Source: an uncultured Desulfobacterales bacterium
Lineage (GTDB): Bacteria > Desulfobacterota > Desulfobacteria > Desulfobacterales > SpSt-501
Direction of reading: 5' to 3'
Assembly: GCA_938048455.1 (NCBI GenBank)
Contig: CALIUY010000021.1
Span: 1-64,000 of the forward strand
Length of the DNA: 64,000 nucleotides
Shown here: piece after piece, positions 50,819 to 60,558 of the stretch
Layout: each line of letters starts with the position of its first letter
How positions within the stretch are numbered: position 1 is the first letter of the stretch
Translations under genes and position numbers: made by a program
Notes under the pieces: model-generated
Databases searched by the model: none
What the model was told of the DNA's origin: nothing
Seen by the model: only the letters and a program-made list of their open reading frames with translations

Positions 50819-53786
50819 CCTTGCGGCCGCCGGTCCCGCTGCCGGGCGTCGCCTTATCGGCCACGACGAACACCTGGACCCGCCGCGGGTCGAAAAAGAG
50901 CGCGGCGAGCTCCTGCAGTTCCTCGGCCGTAGCGTTGAAGTAGCTCTCCTGAATGCGGGCCAGGGTGTCGGCGGGCTCTCCGCGCAAGTCGAAGCGCGCG
51001 TGGGCCCGCGCGAGGTCATACGGGGAGCTCACGTGGAAGACGAAGCTGTTCAGCGCATCCAACCGCTTGAGCTCGACCTCCTCCCGGGGTACCCCGCGCT
51101 TGAGCTCCTCCATGAGGCGAAGGGTCTCCTCGATCGCCGCCGCCATCCGGTCGCTGCGGGCGCCGATCCTCCCTACGGCCATCCCCGCCTGGAGCCGCGA
51201 GGCCGGATAAAAGCCTGCGGAGTAGACGTAGCCCAGGTCGTCGCGCAGGCGCGTATAAACCAGGGAGTCGTTGCCGCCGAAAATTTCCGTGAGCAACCCG
51301 AGCTTCCAAAAACGGGGATCCGAACGCGGAATCGTGCGCAGCACAAGCGCCGCCTGCGCCTGGACTTGGCCCGGCTTGTGCACGAGGGCGAGAACCGGCG
51401 GGGTCGTCCCCGGCGGGGGGAGGGCGTTGCGGCCGGAACCGGCCGGGCGGAAGGCCTGGACCAGGCGGCTCAGACCCCGCTCCAGGCCCTCCTCGGAGAT
51501 ATCCCCCGCCGCGGCGATGACCAGGTTGCCGGCGGTGAGCCGGTCGCGCAGGAAAACCCGAAGATCCTCGGCCGAAACCCGGGGCAGGGTCTGGAGCGCC
51601 CGAAGCGGGTCTCGACCGTAAGGGTGCCCGGCGAAATGCCAGATCATCGCCTCGCGCAGGGCCACGGCGGAGGCATCTTCACCCCGGCGCCGCAGGGCGT
51701 CCAGGATCCGCCGCCGGGCCGACTCGAGGATACGCGCATCGAAGCCCGGCCGTGCGAGCACTTCGGCCAAAAGCTCGATTCCCTTCTCCCAATCGGCGGC
51801 TAACGTCGAGAGATGCAGCGAGGACTCCTCCAGCCCGAAGGAGACCTCCAGGCGGATCGCATGGTCATCGAGGACGGCCGCGAGCTCCTCCGGCGGCCGG
51901 GCCTCGGTGCCGCCTTCGACCAGGGTCTCCTCGAGGAGATCGGTCAACCCGATGAGCCCCTCGGGCTCGTCCACCGCGCCGGTGCGCGACAGCAGCACCA
52001 GGTCGACGACCGGCAGTTCGGGATCCGGCAGGAAAACCACCGGCACGCCGCCGACCGTGAGCCGCCGCGGCGGCGGGTAGTCGATGCGCCGCGGTTCGCG
52101 CCGGAAGGAAAGCGGATGCTTCCAGCCTTCGGGGGTGGGATAGCGCGAGTGGTTTTCGAAGTCCGGCGGCTCGATCGCCCGCCGGCCCGCCGCGGCGCTC
52201 GGGATCGAGCGCTCCTCGCGGTACTCCTCGGGCGGGCGCGCGGCCGTCCCCCCGGGGATCACGTAAACCGTGCTGCGACGGTCGCGCCGCAGAACCTCGG
52301 CCGCCACCCGGCGGATGTCCTCCGCCGTCACGGCCTCCATGCGGGCGAGGTAGTCCTGGACGTAGCGCCATCCCGCCTGGACCTCGAGGGCGGCGAGCAG
52401 GCCGGCGATGGCGCCGTTGCTGCGCAGCCGGTCGAGAAAATCGCGGCGGTTGAGCCTTTTCATCCGCGAAAGTTCCTCCTCGGAGATCGGCTCGTCGCGA
52501 ATCCGCTCGATCTCGGCGAGCAACCGCTCCTCGAGTTCCTCGCAGGCCCGCAGGTACGCCGCGCGCCGTTTCTCCTCGGAGGAAGCCTGCAGAGCCGCCT
52601 CGGGCTCGACGGGGGTTGCCCCGAGCACGAACAGGCCGGCGTAGCGCCGATCCGGGTTCATCGCCCAGGCCTCGGCCGCCAGCCCCGTCTCGACCAGGCG
52701 GCGGGTGAGCCGGGCGCTCCGTCCCTGGCTGAGCAGCAGCGACAGGGCGTCCAGGGCGTAGAAATCGGGGTGCGTCATGCGCGGGCCGTGGAAGGCGATG
52801 CGCACGAGCGGAGTCCGCGCGCCCTCGAGAAAGCGAACGCTCCGGCGCGGTCCGGCCTGGGGCGGCTCGGCGGTGACGATCTCCGGAGCGCGGGTCCCGG
52901 CGGGGTAACGTCCGAAATAGAGGGCCGCGAGCCGCTGGACCTCTTCCCGCCGGACATCGCCGACGACGACGCAGACGGCGTTGGCGGGCCGGTAGTAGCG
53001 CTCGTGGAAGGCCATGGCGTCGCGGGTGCCGAGACGCTCGATGTCGGCGAGCCAGCCGATCACGGGGTTGCGGTAGGGGTGCGCCTGGTAAGCGAGGGCG
53101 TGCAGGTCGAGCCAGGCCGCCCCGCCGGGGTCGTTGGCGTAGCGGAAGGCCCACTCGCGCTTGACGACCTCCTTTTCCACGTAGAACTCGCGCCAGGCCG
53201 GCTCGAAGACCTGTTCGCTCACGATCGAAAACCACTGCTCGAGCATGTCCGCGGGCACGGAGGCGACGTACTGGGTCTGATCCGTGTTCGTGAAGGCGTT
53301 CACGCCCACGGCGCCGTTTTTGCCGAGTTGGGTGGAAAAGACCTGCGGGATGTAGAGGCCCTGGGCCTCGAGACGCAGCCGCTCCATTTCTTCGCCCAGC
53401 CGACGGATGCGCTCGCGATCGGGATGGCGGCGGGCCTCCTCGGCGCGGAGCTCCTCGAAGAGCGCATCGATTCGCTCCTGGATCTCGGCGTCGCGACGGA
53501 AGTCGCGCGAGCCGAAGTTGCGCGTACCCTTGAAGAGCATGTGCTCGACCAAATGCGCCAGCCCCGTCCGCCCGGCGTCCTCGAGGGCGGAGCCGGCGCG
53601 GATCGCCAGCCGTACCGCGACCTGGGGCGTGGTGTGCCGCTCGACGACGAGAAAGAGCATGCCGTTCGGCAGCGTGAATTCCTGCACGGCAAGCCCGGGA
53701 AGCGCCTCCGTCCCCGCGGCGGCGCCGAGCGCGCCGACGAGAATCAAAAGCACCCCCAGAAAGCGGCGCCACAGCTTCCGCATCAT
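50745..53786 (-). CDS. periplasmic M16 metalloprotease, two fused M16 units
   Basis: 1013 residues, start MMRKLW behind GGGAGG, with a Sec signal peptide (RRFLGVLLILVGALGAAAG). The first unit carries the zinc motif H78-L-V-E81-H82 (HLVEHMLFKGT). The second (from about residue 560: RLTVGGVPVVFLPDPELPVVD) lacks an HxxEH and probably shapes the chamber. Charged insert at ~95-140 (RRDAEIQERIDALFEELRAEE). Pitrilysin-like peptide degradation outside the cytoplasm is expected. Convergent overlap with the sulfatase-fold gene. Confidence 0.92.
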   Translation of the reverse strand: MMRKLWRRFLGVLLILVGALGAAAGTEALPGLAVQEFTLPNGMLFLVVERHTTPQVAVRLAIRAGSALEDAGRTGLAHLVEHMLFKGTRNFGSRDFRRDAEIQERIDALFEELRAEEARRHPDRERIRRLGEEMERLRLEAQGLYIPQVFSTQLGKNGAVGVNAFTNTDQTQYVASVPADMLEQWFSIVSEQVFEPAWREFYVEKEVVKREWAFRYANDPGGAAWLDLHALAYQAHPYRNPVIGWLADIERLGTRDAMAFHERYYRPANAVCVVVGDVRREEVQRLAALYFGRYPAGTRAPEIVTAEPPQAGPRRSVRFLEGARTPLVRIAFHGPRMTHPDFYALDALSLLLSQGRSARLTRRLVETGLAAEAWAMNPDRRYAGLFVLGATPVEPEAALQASSEEKRRAAYLRACEELEERLLAEIERIRDEPISEEELSRMKRLNRRDFLDRLRSNGAIAGLLAALEVQAGWRYVQDYLARMEAVTAEDIRRVAAEVLRRDRRSTVYVIPGGTAARPPEEYREERSIPSAAAGRRAIEPPDFENHSRYPTPEGWKHPLSFRREPRRIDYPPPRRLTVGGVPVVFLPDPELPVVDLVLLSRTGAVDEPEGLIGLTDLLEETLVEGGTEARPPEELAAVLDDHAIRLEVSFGLEESSLHLSTLAADWEKGIELLAEVLARPGFDARILESARRRILDALRRRGEDASAVALREAMIWHFAGHPYGRDPLRALQTLPRVSAEDLRVFLRDRLTAGNLVIAAAGDISEEGLERGLSRLVQAFRPAGSGRNALPPPGTTPPVLALVHKPGQVQAQAALVLRTIPRSDPRFWKLGLLTEIFGGNDSLVYTRLRDDLGYVYSAGFYPASRLQAGMAVGRIGARSDRMAAAIEETLRLMEELKRGVPREEVELKRLDALNSFVFHVSSPYDLARAHARFDLRGEPADTLARIQESYFNATAEELQELAALFFDPRRVQVFVVADKATPGSGTGGRKVTLEEELRSLADRLQLPFREIDWR

Positions 53787-53924
53787 CGGAACCTCCCGTG
53801 CGCGGCGGGATCCGTTGCCGCGCGCATGATCGGCCAAGCTAGGAATCTCCGGCGGAAATCGCAAGCCGCGGCCCGCCGTTCCCCGTCCGGCGGGGAGGCG
53901 GCTTTCCGGCCGCGGCGGCCGGAC

Positions 53925-54563
53925 TTACGCGGGGTAAAGGACGGCGAGAATCGTCGCCCGCTCGCCCCGAGCGGAAATCCGGTGGGGGGTCGTGGAGAGG
54001 TAATAGGCGCTGTCGCCGGGGTCGAGGTCGAAGGTCTCTCCGCCGATTTCCAGCCGCGCCGTACCCTCGAGCACGAAGACGAACTCTTCACCCTCGTGCA
54101 GCGAGAGGCCCTGTTCGGCGGCCGGACCGAGCTGGACGAGAAAGGCTTCCATGTGCCGCCCGCGCACCTGCGGGGCGAGGCTGCGGTAGCTGTAGAGGTG
54201 GCGCTTTCCGCCCGGGGCGGAGGAGCGCTGGACGAGGCGGCGCTCGTGGACGCGCGTGACCGCGTAGGGCTTTTCCCCCGCGCCGGAGACGATGGCCCCG
54301 AAGGCGCTGTGCAGAGCCCGGGAGAGCCGCATGAGCTCCCCCAGCGGCGGCTGGATCTCCCCGGCCTCGACGCCCGCCAGGTAATCGAGCTCGAACCCGG
54401 TCAGGCGGGCGAGTTCTTCGCGGGAGATCCCCTGCTCTTCCCGCACCGATCGGATGCGTCGGCCGATCGATTCGGCCTCCGCCGGGGCGGAACAGGCGAG
54501 TTCGCCCGTCAGGTCCTCGAAAAAATCGATGTCGGCCAGGGTCTTTCGTCCGCCGGTCTCCAT
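53925..54563 (-). CDS. XRE-family regulator with cupin sensor domain
   Basis: 212 residues, start after GAGGAGG. HTH_XRE at about 33-87 (IGRRIRSVREEQGISREELARLTGFELDYLAGVEAG), cupin_2 barrel at ~140-205 (LHEGEEFVFVLEGTARLEIGGETFDLDPGDSAYYLSTTPHRI). The family senses small metabolites. It follows the acyl-CoA dehydrogenase by 26 bases in the same direction and probably regulates that unit. Confidence 0.9.
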   Translation of the reverse strand: METGGRKTLADIDFFEDLTGELACSAPAEAESIGRRIRSVREEQGISREELARLTGFELDYLAGVEAGEIQPPLGELMRLSRALHSAFGAIVSGAGEKPYAVTRVHERRLVQRSSAPGGKRHLYSYRSLAPQVRGRHMEAFLVQLGPAAEQGLSLHEGEEFVFVLEGTARLEIGGETFDLDPGDSAYYLSTTPHRISARGERATILAVLYPA

Positions 54564-54589
54564 GGGTCCTCCTCCGGGTCGAATCCCGA

Positions 54590-55747
54590 CTACAGGCAGC
54601 GGGCCCCGATGTGGCGCGAGATGACGATGCGCTGCACCTCGGAGGTGCCTTCTCCGATCTCCAGCAGTTTCTGGTCCCGGTAAAATCGTTCCACGTCGTA
54701 TTCCTTCATCAGCCCGTAGCCGCCGTGAAGCTGCACGGCGTGGTTCGCGCAACGGTACATCACCTCGGAGCAGTACAGTTTCGCCATGGCCGCCTCCTTG
54801 GCGAAGGGCAACTCGCGGTCGCGCAGCCAGCAGGCCTTGTAGAGGAGCAGCCGGGCGCACTCGATCTCGGTGGCCATGTCGGCGAGTTTGAAGGCGTTCG
54901 CCTGGAAGGTGGCGATGGGACGGCCGAACTGCTCGCGCTGGTTCGCGTAGCGCAGGGCGCGGTCGAAGCAGCCCTGCGCCCCGCCGAGCCCCATCGCCGC
55001 AATCGAAAGCCGGCCGCCGTCCAGGGTCTGCATCATCTGGTGGAACCCGTGCCCGCGCTCGCCCAGGAGGTTCTCCCGCGGCACGCGGCAATCCTCGAAG
55101 TAGAGCTCGGCGGTGTTGGAGGCGCGCCACATCATCTTGCCGTGCATCGGGCGCGCCGTGAATCCGCGCGCCCCGGTTTCGACCAGCAGGCAGGAGAGCT
55201 CGGGCTTGCCGTTCGGTCGCGTGCCGGTCCGCGCGAGCACGGTGACCCCGGCGGTGATGTCGGTGGCGGCGTTGGTGATGAAGATCTTGCTGCCGTTGAT
55301 CACCCACTCGTTTCCGTCCAGAACCGCGGTGGTACGGGTGTTGGCGGCATCCGAGCCCGCGTTCGGCTCGGTCAGCCCGAAGCCCCAGAGGGTCTCTCCT
55401 CGGCAGAGCTGCGGCAGGTAGCGGCGCTTCTGCTCCTCGCTGCCGAAGTAATAGAGCGGCCCGATGCCGAGCGAATTGCCCGCCGCCACCGTCGCCGCGT
55501 GCGAGCCGTCGACGCGCGCGAGTTCCTCGACGGCGATGATGTAGGAGAGGTAATCCATGGCCTGTCCGCCGTAGGCTTCGGAGACGAAGATGCCGAAGAG
55601 GCCGAGTTCGGCCATCTTGGCCATCGTCTCGTAGGAAAAGGCCTCCCGCTCGTCGAGTTCACGGGCGACGGGTTGGATCTCGTTTTCGGCGAAGCTGCGG
55701 ACCGTGTCGCGGAGGATCTCGTGCTCGGTGGAGAGGGTGAAGTCCAT
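54590..55747 (-). CDS. acyl-CoA dehydrogenase
   Basis: 385 residues, normal short-chain family length. ATG follows GGGAGAA. Signature blocks [17 protein letters not shown] and [43 protein letters not shown], with the catalytic Glu in GEGT as in short/medium-chain dehydrogenases. It oxidises an acyl-CoA at alpha-beta with FAD and passes electrons to ETF. Substrate unknown; glutaryl- or branched-chain types are not indicated. Co-directional with the XRE-cupin gene. Confidence 0.93.
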   Translation of the reverse strand: MDFTLSTEHEILRDTVRSFAENEIQPVARELDEREAFSYETMAKMAELGLFGIFVSEAYGGQAMDYLSYIIAVEELARVDGSHAATVAAGNSLGIGPLYYFGSEEQKRRYLPQLCRGETLWGFGLTEPNAGSDAANTRTTAVLDGNEWVINGSKIFITNAATDITAGVTVLARTGTRPNGKPELSCLLVETGARGFTARPMHGKMMWRASNTAELYFEDCRVPRENLLGERGHGFHQMMQTLDGGRLSIAAMGLGGAQGCFDRALRYANQREQFGRPIATFQANAFKLADMATEIECARLLLYKACWLRDRELPFAKEAAMAKLYCSEVMYRCANHAVQLHGGYGLMKEYDVERFYRDQKLLEIGEGTSEVQRIVISRHIGARCL

Positions 55748-55964
55748 GGCTTTCTCCCGCTCGCTTCCGGGGAAGGGGGATCCCCCGGGGCCTGGGCGCG
55801 GCGGGGGCGGCTCGGCTCCCCGCCGGCGTTCTTGGCAACCGGCGCCGCATCTGGTAGGGGGGAGGTAGACGGGCGGCGGCCCGCGGCGTTCAGCCCCACC
55901 CGGCATGCCGGCGTTATAGGGGCGGGGCGCGGACAAGTCAACCCGCCGCGTTCGTCCCGGCACC

Positions 55965-56801
55965 ATGCCCGAGCTTCCGGAAGTCGAAACCATCGCCCGC
56001 GACCTGCGCGCGGCGGGCCTTCCCGGCCGCGTCCTCGCCTGCGCCCGCGTCACGTGGCCCCGCGCGGTGGCCGAGCCCGGAGCGGAGGAGTTCTGCCGCC
56101 GCATCGCCGGCCGCCGGATCGAGGAGGTCGGCCGCCGCGGAAAGTTCCTCGTGATCACGCTGGAGGGCGGCGGGCACCTGCTGCTTCACCTGCGCATGTC
56201 GGGCCGCCTCGACTGGTGCGATCCCTGCACGCCGCGCTCGCCCCACGAGCACGTCGTCCTCGCCTTTCGCGACGGCGGCGAGCTGCGCTTTCACGACACC
56301 CGCAAGTTCGGCCGCCTCTACCTCACCGCGGATGCCGGGCGGATCCTGGGGAAGCTCGGCCCCGAGCCCCTGGGAGAGGACTTCCGCGCCGGGGCCTTCC
56401 ACCGGGCGCTCCAACGGCGGCGGCGCCGGATCAAGCCGCTGCTGCTCGACCAGGGCTTTCTCGCCGGCCTGGGCAACATCTACACCGATGAGGCCCTCTG
56501 GGAGGCGGAGGTCCACCCCGCGCGCCGCTCCGACACCCTGACCGCCAAGGAGGCCTACCGCCTCCACGGGGCGATCCGCCGCGTGCTGCGCCGCGGCATC
56601 CGCAACTTGGGCACCTCGCTCGGCACCGGAAAGGCGAACTACTTCTCCGTCGGCGGCCGCCGGGGGCGAAACGGCGACGCCCTCCGCGTCTTTCGGCGCA
56701 CGGGCGCGCCTTGCCCGCGCTGCGGCACCCCGATCCTCCGTGTCGTCCTGGGCGGCCGCGGCACCCATTTCTGCCCGCACTGCCAGCCGGAGGCGCAATG
56801 A
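55965..56801 (+). CDS. mutM: formamidopyrimidine-DNA glycosylase
   Basis: 278 residues, starting MPELPEVETIARDL with the catalytic Pro1-Glu2 after Met removal. H2TH region LLDQGFLAGLGNIYTDEALW and the C-terminal zinc finger CPRCG...FCPHC are complete. It removes oxidised purines such as 8-oxoG. Overlaps the following DUF3786 gene (ATGA). Confidence 0.96.
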   Translation: MPELPEVETIARDLRAAGLPGRVLACARVTWPRAVAEPGAEEFCRRIAGRRIEEVGRRGKFLVITLEGGGHLLLHLRMSGRLDWCDPCTPRSPHEHVVLAFRDGGELRFHDTRKFGRLYLTADAGRILGKLGPEPLGEDFRAGAFHRALQRRRRRIKPLLLDQGFLAGLGNIYTDEALWEAEVHPARRSDTLTAKEAYRLHGAIRRVLRRGIRNLGTSLGTGKANYFSVGGRRGRNGDALRVFRRTGAPCPRCGTPILRVVLGGRGTHFCPHCQPEAQ

Positions 56802-57409
56802 CGAACCGCGAAAAGCCGGTCTGCGGCACCTGGGAGTCCGTTCGGGCGCGGGATCCGGCGGAGCTGGCGCGTACGTCGGGTTTCGATCCGGATCCCGCGG
56901 GCGGACTCGTTTTCCGCTTTCTCGGAGAGGCGCGGCGGGTCGACCTCCAGGCCGCAAGACTTGAACGTCTGCGGAGGAAGGTGTGGGAGCCCGCCGAGGA
57001 TCCGCTGCTCGAGATCGTGCTGCGGCAATACCTCTGCCGCGTGCGCGAGTCCCTCCCCGCGGGAGAACCGCTCGTCGGCGTCCGCGACCTGCGCGAGGGC
57101 CATTTTTTCCGCGGCCCCCACGCCCTCGATTTCGGCCCGCTTCTCGCCCGCTACGGCCGCGATCCCGCGGGCTTCGCCGCGGCGGCGGAAAAGCTCGACG
57201 CCCGGCCGGTCGAAATGGCCGACTGCGCCTTCCGCTTCCTGCCCCTGCCGCGTGTTCCGGTCACGCTGCTTCTGTGGACCGCCGACGAGGAGTTCCCGGC
57301 GCGGATGACCGCGCTCTTCGAGCCGACGATCGAGGAGGTCCTCCCTGCGGATGCGATCTGGGCGCTCGTCATGCGCGTCGTGCGGGCTCTCCTCGAGGGA
57401 GGGCCCTGA
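56798..57409 (+). CDS. DUF3786-type protein
   Basis: 203 residues, overlapping mutM by four bases. Pattern VGVRDLREGHFFRGPHALDF and FLPLPRVPVTLLLWTADEEFPARMTALFEPTIEEVLP matches DUF3786, a family of unknown function frequent in anaerobes and often near corrinoid-dependent enzymes. No membrane segment. Overlap with mutM looks like opportunistic coupling. Confidence 0.75.
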   Translation: MTNREKPVCGTWESVRARDPAELARTSGFDPDPAGGLVFRFLGEARRVDLQAARLERLRRKVWEPAEDPLLEIVLRQYLCRVRESLPAGEPLVGVRDLREGHFFRGPHALDFGPLLARYGRDPAGFAAAAEKLDARPVEMADCAFRFLPLPRVPVTLLLWTADEEFPARMTALFEPTIEEVLPADAIWALVMRVVRALLEGGP

Positions 57410-57427
57410 CCGCGGACGAGGCCCGGC

Positions 57428-58411
57428 TCAGGCGGGAGCGAAAACCTCGGGGTTCACCGTGTGCTGCGGCCGCTCTCCTCTCGCGAAGGCGAGGATCTGC
57501 TCCACGATCCCGGTGCTCATGTTGTTCAGGCCCTCGTAGGTGAAGGCCGCCGTGTGCGGAGTGAGAACCACGTTGTCGAGCGTGAGCAGCGGCGAAGCAA
57601 GCGGGGGCTCCTCCTCGAAGACATCGAGACCGGCGCCGGCGATGGCGCCGGTCCGCAGGGCTTCGGCCAGGTCGGCCTCGTGGACGATTCCGCCGCGCGA
57701 GCAGTTGATGAGCAAGGCGCTTTTCTTCATGCGCGCGAGCGCCCGTGCGTCGATCAGATGGCGACTCTCGGGGGTGAGCGGGACGTGCAGGCTCACGATG
57801 TCGGCGCGCTCGAGGAGCTCCTCGAGGGCGACGCGTTCGATGCCGTGCTCCGCGGCGAAAGCCTCGGGCCAATAGGGGTCGTAGGCGAGGATGCGCATCT
57901 GGAAGCCCTTCGCCCGCAGGGCGACACAGCGGCCGATCGCCCCCAAACCGATCAGGCCGAGGGTCTTGTTCCAGATCTCGACCCCGAGAATGCGCGTATG
58001 CTCCCAGCGCTTGGCGCGCAGGCCGCGGTCGCATTCGAGGATGCGGCGCGCGAGGGCGAGGATCAGGGCGAAGGTGTGGTCGGCCACGGCCTGGTTGTTC
58101 GCCCCCGGCGTGTGGAAAACGGGAATGCGGCGGCGCGTCGCGGCGGCGATGTCCACCGTGTCCAGACCCGCCCCGAGCTTGGCCACGGCGCGCAGACGGC
58201 CGGCGCGCGCGAGCACCGCGTCGTCGACGCGCAGGTCGTTGCCGCAGAGCAGAAGGTCCGCCCGGCCGAGGGCCTCGAGGAAGCGCCCCTCCGCGAGGCC
58301 GGAACCCCGCAAATCGGAGATCTCGAAGCCCGCGCGGCGCAGAGTCTCGAGCGGGGCGGGGTCGAAGGCGCTGAAGGGTCGGGCTTCGATCAGCACGTGC
58401 AGGGCGCTCAT
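57428..58411 (-). CDS. D-2-hydroxyacid dehydrogenase (phosphoglycerate dehydrogenase-like)
   Basis: 327 residues. NAD-binding motif GLIGLGAIGR, catalytic Arg in NCSRGG, Glu in GAGLDVFEEEPP, and His in TPHTAAFT. There is no ACT or other regulatory domain, so it is the short form. Candidate reactions are phosphoglycerate oxidation for serine or reduction of another 2-oxo acid. Its start overlaps the end of purB by four bases. Confidence 0.88.
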   Translation of the reverse strand: MSALHVLIEARPFSAFDPAPLETLRRAGFEISDLRGSGLAEGRFLEALGRADLLLCGNDLRVDDAVLARAGRLRAVAKLGAGLDTVDIAAATRRRIPVFHTPGANNQAVADHTFALILALARRILECDRGLRAKRWEHTRILGVEIWNKTLGLIGLGAIGRCVALRAKGFQMRILAYDPYWPEAFAAEHGIERVALEELLERADIVSLHVPLTPESRHLIDARALARMKKSALLINCSRGGIVHEADLAEALRTGAIAGAGLDVFEEEPPLASPLLTLDNVVLTPHTAAFTYEGLNNMSTGIVEQILAFARGERPQHTVNPEVFAPA

Positions 58412-59781
58412 GCCGGATCCTCCTCTTCGAAGTCGGGGACGATCCCCGTGTAGGTGTGGGGGGTGAGGCGAAGCAGTTCCTCCTTCACCCGTTGCGGGAC
58501 GGCGAGCGCCGCGATGAAGGCCGCGATCGTCTCCCGCGTGATGCGCTCCCCGGTGCGCGTGAGCTCCTTGAGCGCCTCGTAGGGGCGGGGAAAGCCCTCG
58601 CGGCGCAACACGGTCTGGATCCCCTCGGCCACCACCTCCCAGTGCTCTTCCAGCTCGGCGCGCAAGGCTTCCTCGTCGAGGGCGATCTTGCCCAGGCCGC
58701 GGAGCAGGCTGCGGTAGGCGATCAGCCCGTGGGCGAGCGCGACCCCCAGATTGCGCAGGACGGTCGAGTCGGTGAGATCGCGCTGCAGGCGCGAGACGGG
58801 AAGTTTCGCGGCCAGGTGCCCGAGCAACGCGTTGGCGACCCCGAGGTTGCCCTCCGAGTTTTCGAAGTCGATCGGGTTCACCTTGTGCGGCATGGCCGAG
58901 GAGCCCACCTCCTCGGGGCGGATCCTCTGGCGGAAGAGGTCGAGGGCGATATAGGTCCAGAAGTCGCGGTTCAGGTCGATCAGAATGGTGTGGATGCGCC
59001 GCAGGGCGTCGCAGAAGGCGGCGAGATGGTCGTAGGGCTCGATCTGGGTCGTGAGCCGCGTGCGGGAAAGACCGAGGGTTTCGTTCACGAAGCGGTCGGC
59101 GAAGGCGATCCAGTCGATCTCCGGGTAGGCTGCGTGGTGGGCGTTGAAGTTGCCCGTCGCCCCGCCGAATTTGGCGGAAAAGGGGATCGCGCGAAGCTGT
59201 CCGAGCTGCCCTCGGAGACGCGCCACGAACACCTGGATCTCCTTGCCGACCCGGGTGGGCGAGGCGGGCTGGCCGTGGGTGCGGGCGAGCATGGGGACCT
59301 CGCGCCACTGCCGCGCGAGCGCCGCCAGGCGCGCGACGACCTCTTCGAGCGCGGGGCCGAGGACCTCCCGCCAGGCGTCCTTCAGGGCGAGCGGCAGGGC
59401 CGTATTGTTGATGTCTTGGGAGGTGAGGCCGAAGTGGACGAACTCCCGCCAGGGCTCGAGCCCGAGCTCGACCACGATTTCCTTCAGGCGGTACTCGACC
59501 GCCTTGACGTCGTGGTTGATCTCGGCCTCGATCGCCTTGACCCGTTCCTCGTCGGCGCGCGTGAGGCGATCCAGGCGTTGCCGCAGCGCCGCCAGACGCC
59601 CGGGGTCGATCCCCCGCAGCGCCGGAAGCGGCAGCCGGCACAGGGCGATGAAGTACTCCCCTTCGACGCGCAGGCGGTAGCGGATGAGGGCGCCTTCCGA
59701 AAAGAAGGCGGCCAACGGCTCGGCCTGGCGGCGGTAGCGGCCGTCCACAGGAGAGAGGGCGGTCAGGGGATCGAGGGTCAT
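58408..59781 (-). CDS. purB: adenylosuccinate lyase
   Basis: 457 residues, length and sequence like the E. coli-type enzyme (LTALSPVDGRY near the start; signature GSSAMPHKVNPIDFENSEGN). It cleaves SAICAR and adenylosuccinate in purine synthesis. ATG 59781 has GGAG three bases upstream; a GTG 12 bases earlier has none. Overlaps the downstream dehydrogenase (ATGA). Confidence 0.95.
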   Translation of the reverse strand: MTLDPLTALSPVDGRYRRQAEPLAAFFSEGALIRYRLRVEGEYFIALCRLPLPALRGIDPGRLAALRQRLDRLTRADEERVKAIEAEINHDVKAVEYRLKEIVVELGLEPWREFVHFGLTSQDINNTALPLALKDAWREVLGPALEEVVARLAALARQWREVPMLARTHGQPASPTRVGKEIQVFVARLRGQLGQLRAIPFSAKFGGATGNFNAHHAAYPEIDWIAFADRFVNETLGLSRTRLTTQIEPYDHLAAFCDALRRIHTILIDLNRDFWTYIALDLFRQRIRPEEVGSSAMPHKVNPIDFENSEGNLGVANALLGHLAAKLPVSRLQRDLTDSTVLRNLGVALAHGLIAYRSLLRGLGKIALDEEALRAELEEHWEVVAEGIQTVLRREGFPRPYEALKELTRTGERITRETIAAFIAALAVPQRVKEELLRLTPHTYTGIVPDFEEEDPA

Positions 59782-59824
59782 GGTCTCCGGCACGGCAAGC
59801 GGCGATCGGCGGAGAGGCCGTCGG

Positions 59825-59858
59825 CCGAGGCCCGCCTTCCCGCGCCGGCGGGCCTCGG
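59825..59858 (-). terminator. hairpin between vanZ-like gene and purB
   Basis: 12-bp perfect stem (59825-59836 with 59847-59858), 10-base loop, no U-run. It separates the thrS-vanZ unit from purB and may attenuate read-through. Confidence 0.5.
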
Positions 59859-59877
59859 AGGGGATCCGCCGCCGGTA

Positions 59878-60291
59878 TTAGACGGGATCGCGAGACCTGT
59901 CAAGGCGCCCCCGCGCGGAGCCCGCGCCGCGGCGGCGCGTCGCCAGCAGGTACACCAGCACCCCGGCCGCCGCCCCCAGGCTGTCGGCGAGCCAGTCCGC
60001 GGGATCCGCGGAGCGGCCCGGGACGAAGGCCTGGTGGATCTCGTCCAGGAGGCCGTAAAGCGCGGCCGAAAGGAGGCTCAGGTTGCCGAGGCCCCAGCCG
60101 GAGAGGCCGGGCCAGCGGGCGCGATAGGCGCGGGCGAAGAGAACGCCGAGTCCGGCGTAGGCGGCGAAGTGGAGCGCCTTGTCCGCCCCTTCGACGGAGG
60201 GCAAGGGCGGCGCTTGGGGCACAGAGGAAACGGTGAAGATCGCCGCGGCGTAAAGAAACAGCGGCAGTCCATGGGTGAATGCCTTGCGCAT
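59878..60291 (-). CDS. VanZ-family small membrane protein
   Basis: 137 residues with four hydrophobic helices. VanZ pattern: DKALHFAAYAGLGVLFARAY and YGLLDEIHQAFVPGRSADPADWLADSLGA. Function of the family is poorly defined. It lies 19 bases after the small Cys-rich gene on the same strand. Confidence 0.88.
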   Translation of the reverse strand: MRKAFTHGLPLFLYAAAIFTVSSVPQAPPLPSVEGADKALHFAAYAGLGVLFARAYRARWPGLSGWGLGNLSLLSAALYGLLDEIHQAFVPGRSADPADWLADSLGAAAGVLVYLLATRRRGAGSARGRLDRSRDPV

Positions 60292-60310
60292 CGGCGATCC
60301 CCCGAGGCCT

Positions 60311-60544
60311 TCAGAATCCCGTCGTGGGGCGCCGCCGCCCGAAGCGGGCCTCGCAGGGGGCGTTTTTGGTCACGTGCCGTTTCAATTTCCGGCACCACAG
60401 GCAGACGAAGGTGCGGCAGGAGCCGTCCAAGCCGGGGGTCTTCGCGAAATCGGCCTCCGGACAGCGCAGATCGCAGAAAGGGATGCGGCTCGTCGTAACC
60501 CCGGCGTTTTTTGCCGGTCCGCGGGGGCGGGGGCGCCGTGCCAT
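60311..60544 (-). CDS. small conserved Cys-containing protein
   Basis: 77 residues, ATG 60544 with GAGGAGG nine bases before, inside the end of thrS region. Basic N-terminus, then CDLRCPEADFAKTPGLDGSCRTFVCLWCRKLKRHVTKNAPC. The order C-x3-C ... GSCRTF ... LWC ... KNAPC is a recurring small-hypothetical pattern of anaerobic Proteobacteria-like genomes. The six Cys suggest a metal or Fe-S site. Follows thrS by 14 bases. Confidence 0.65.
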   Translation of the reverse strand: MARRPRPRGPAKNAGVTTSRIPFCDLRCPEADFAKTPGLDGSCRTFVCLWCRKLKRHVTKNAPCEARFGRRRPTTGF

Positions 60545-60558
60545 CGGAGCGGTCCTCC

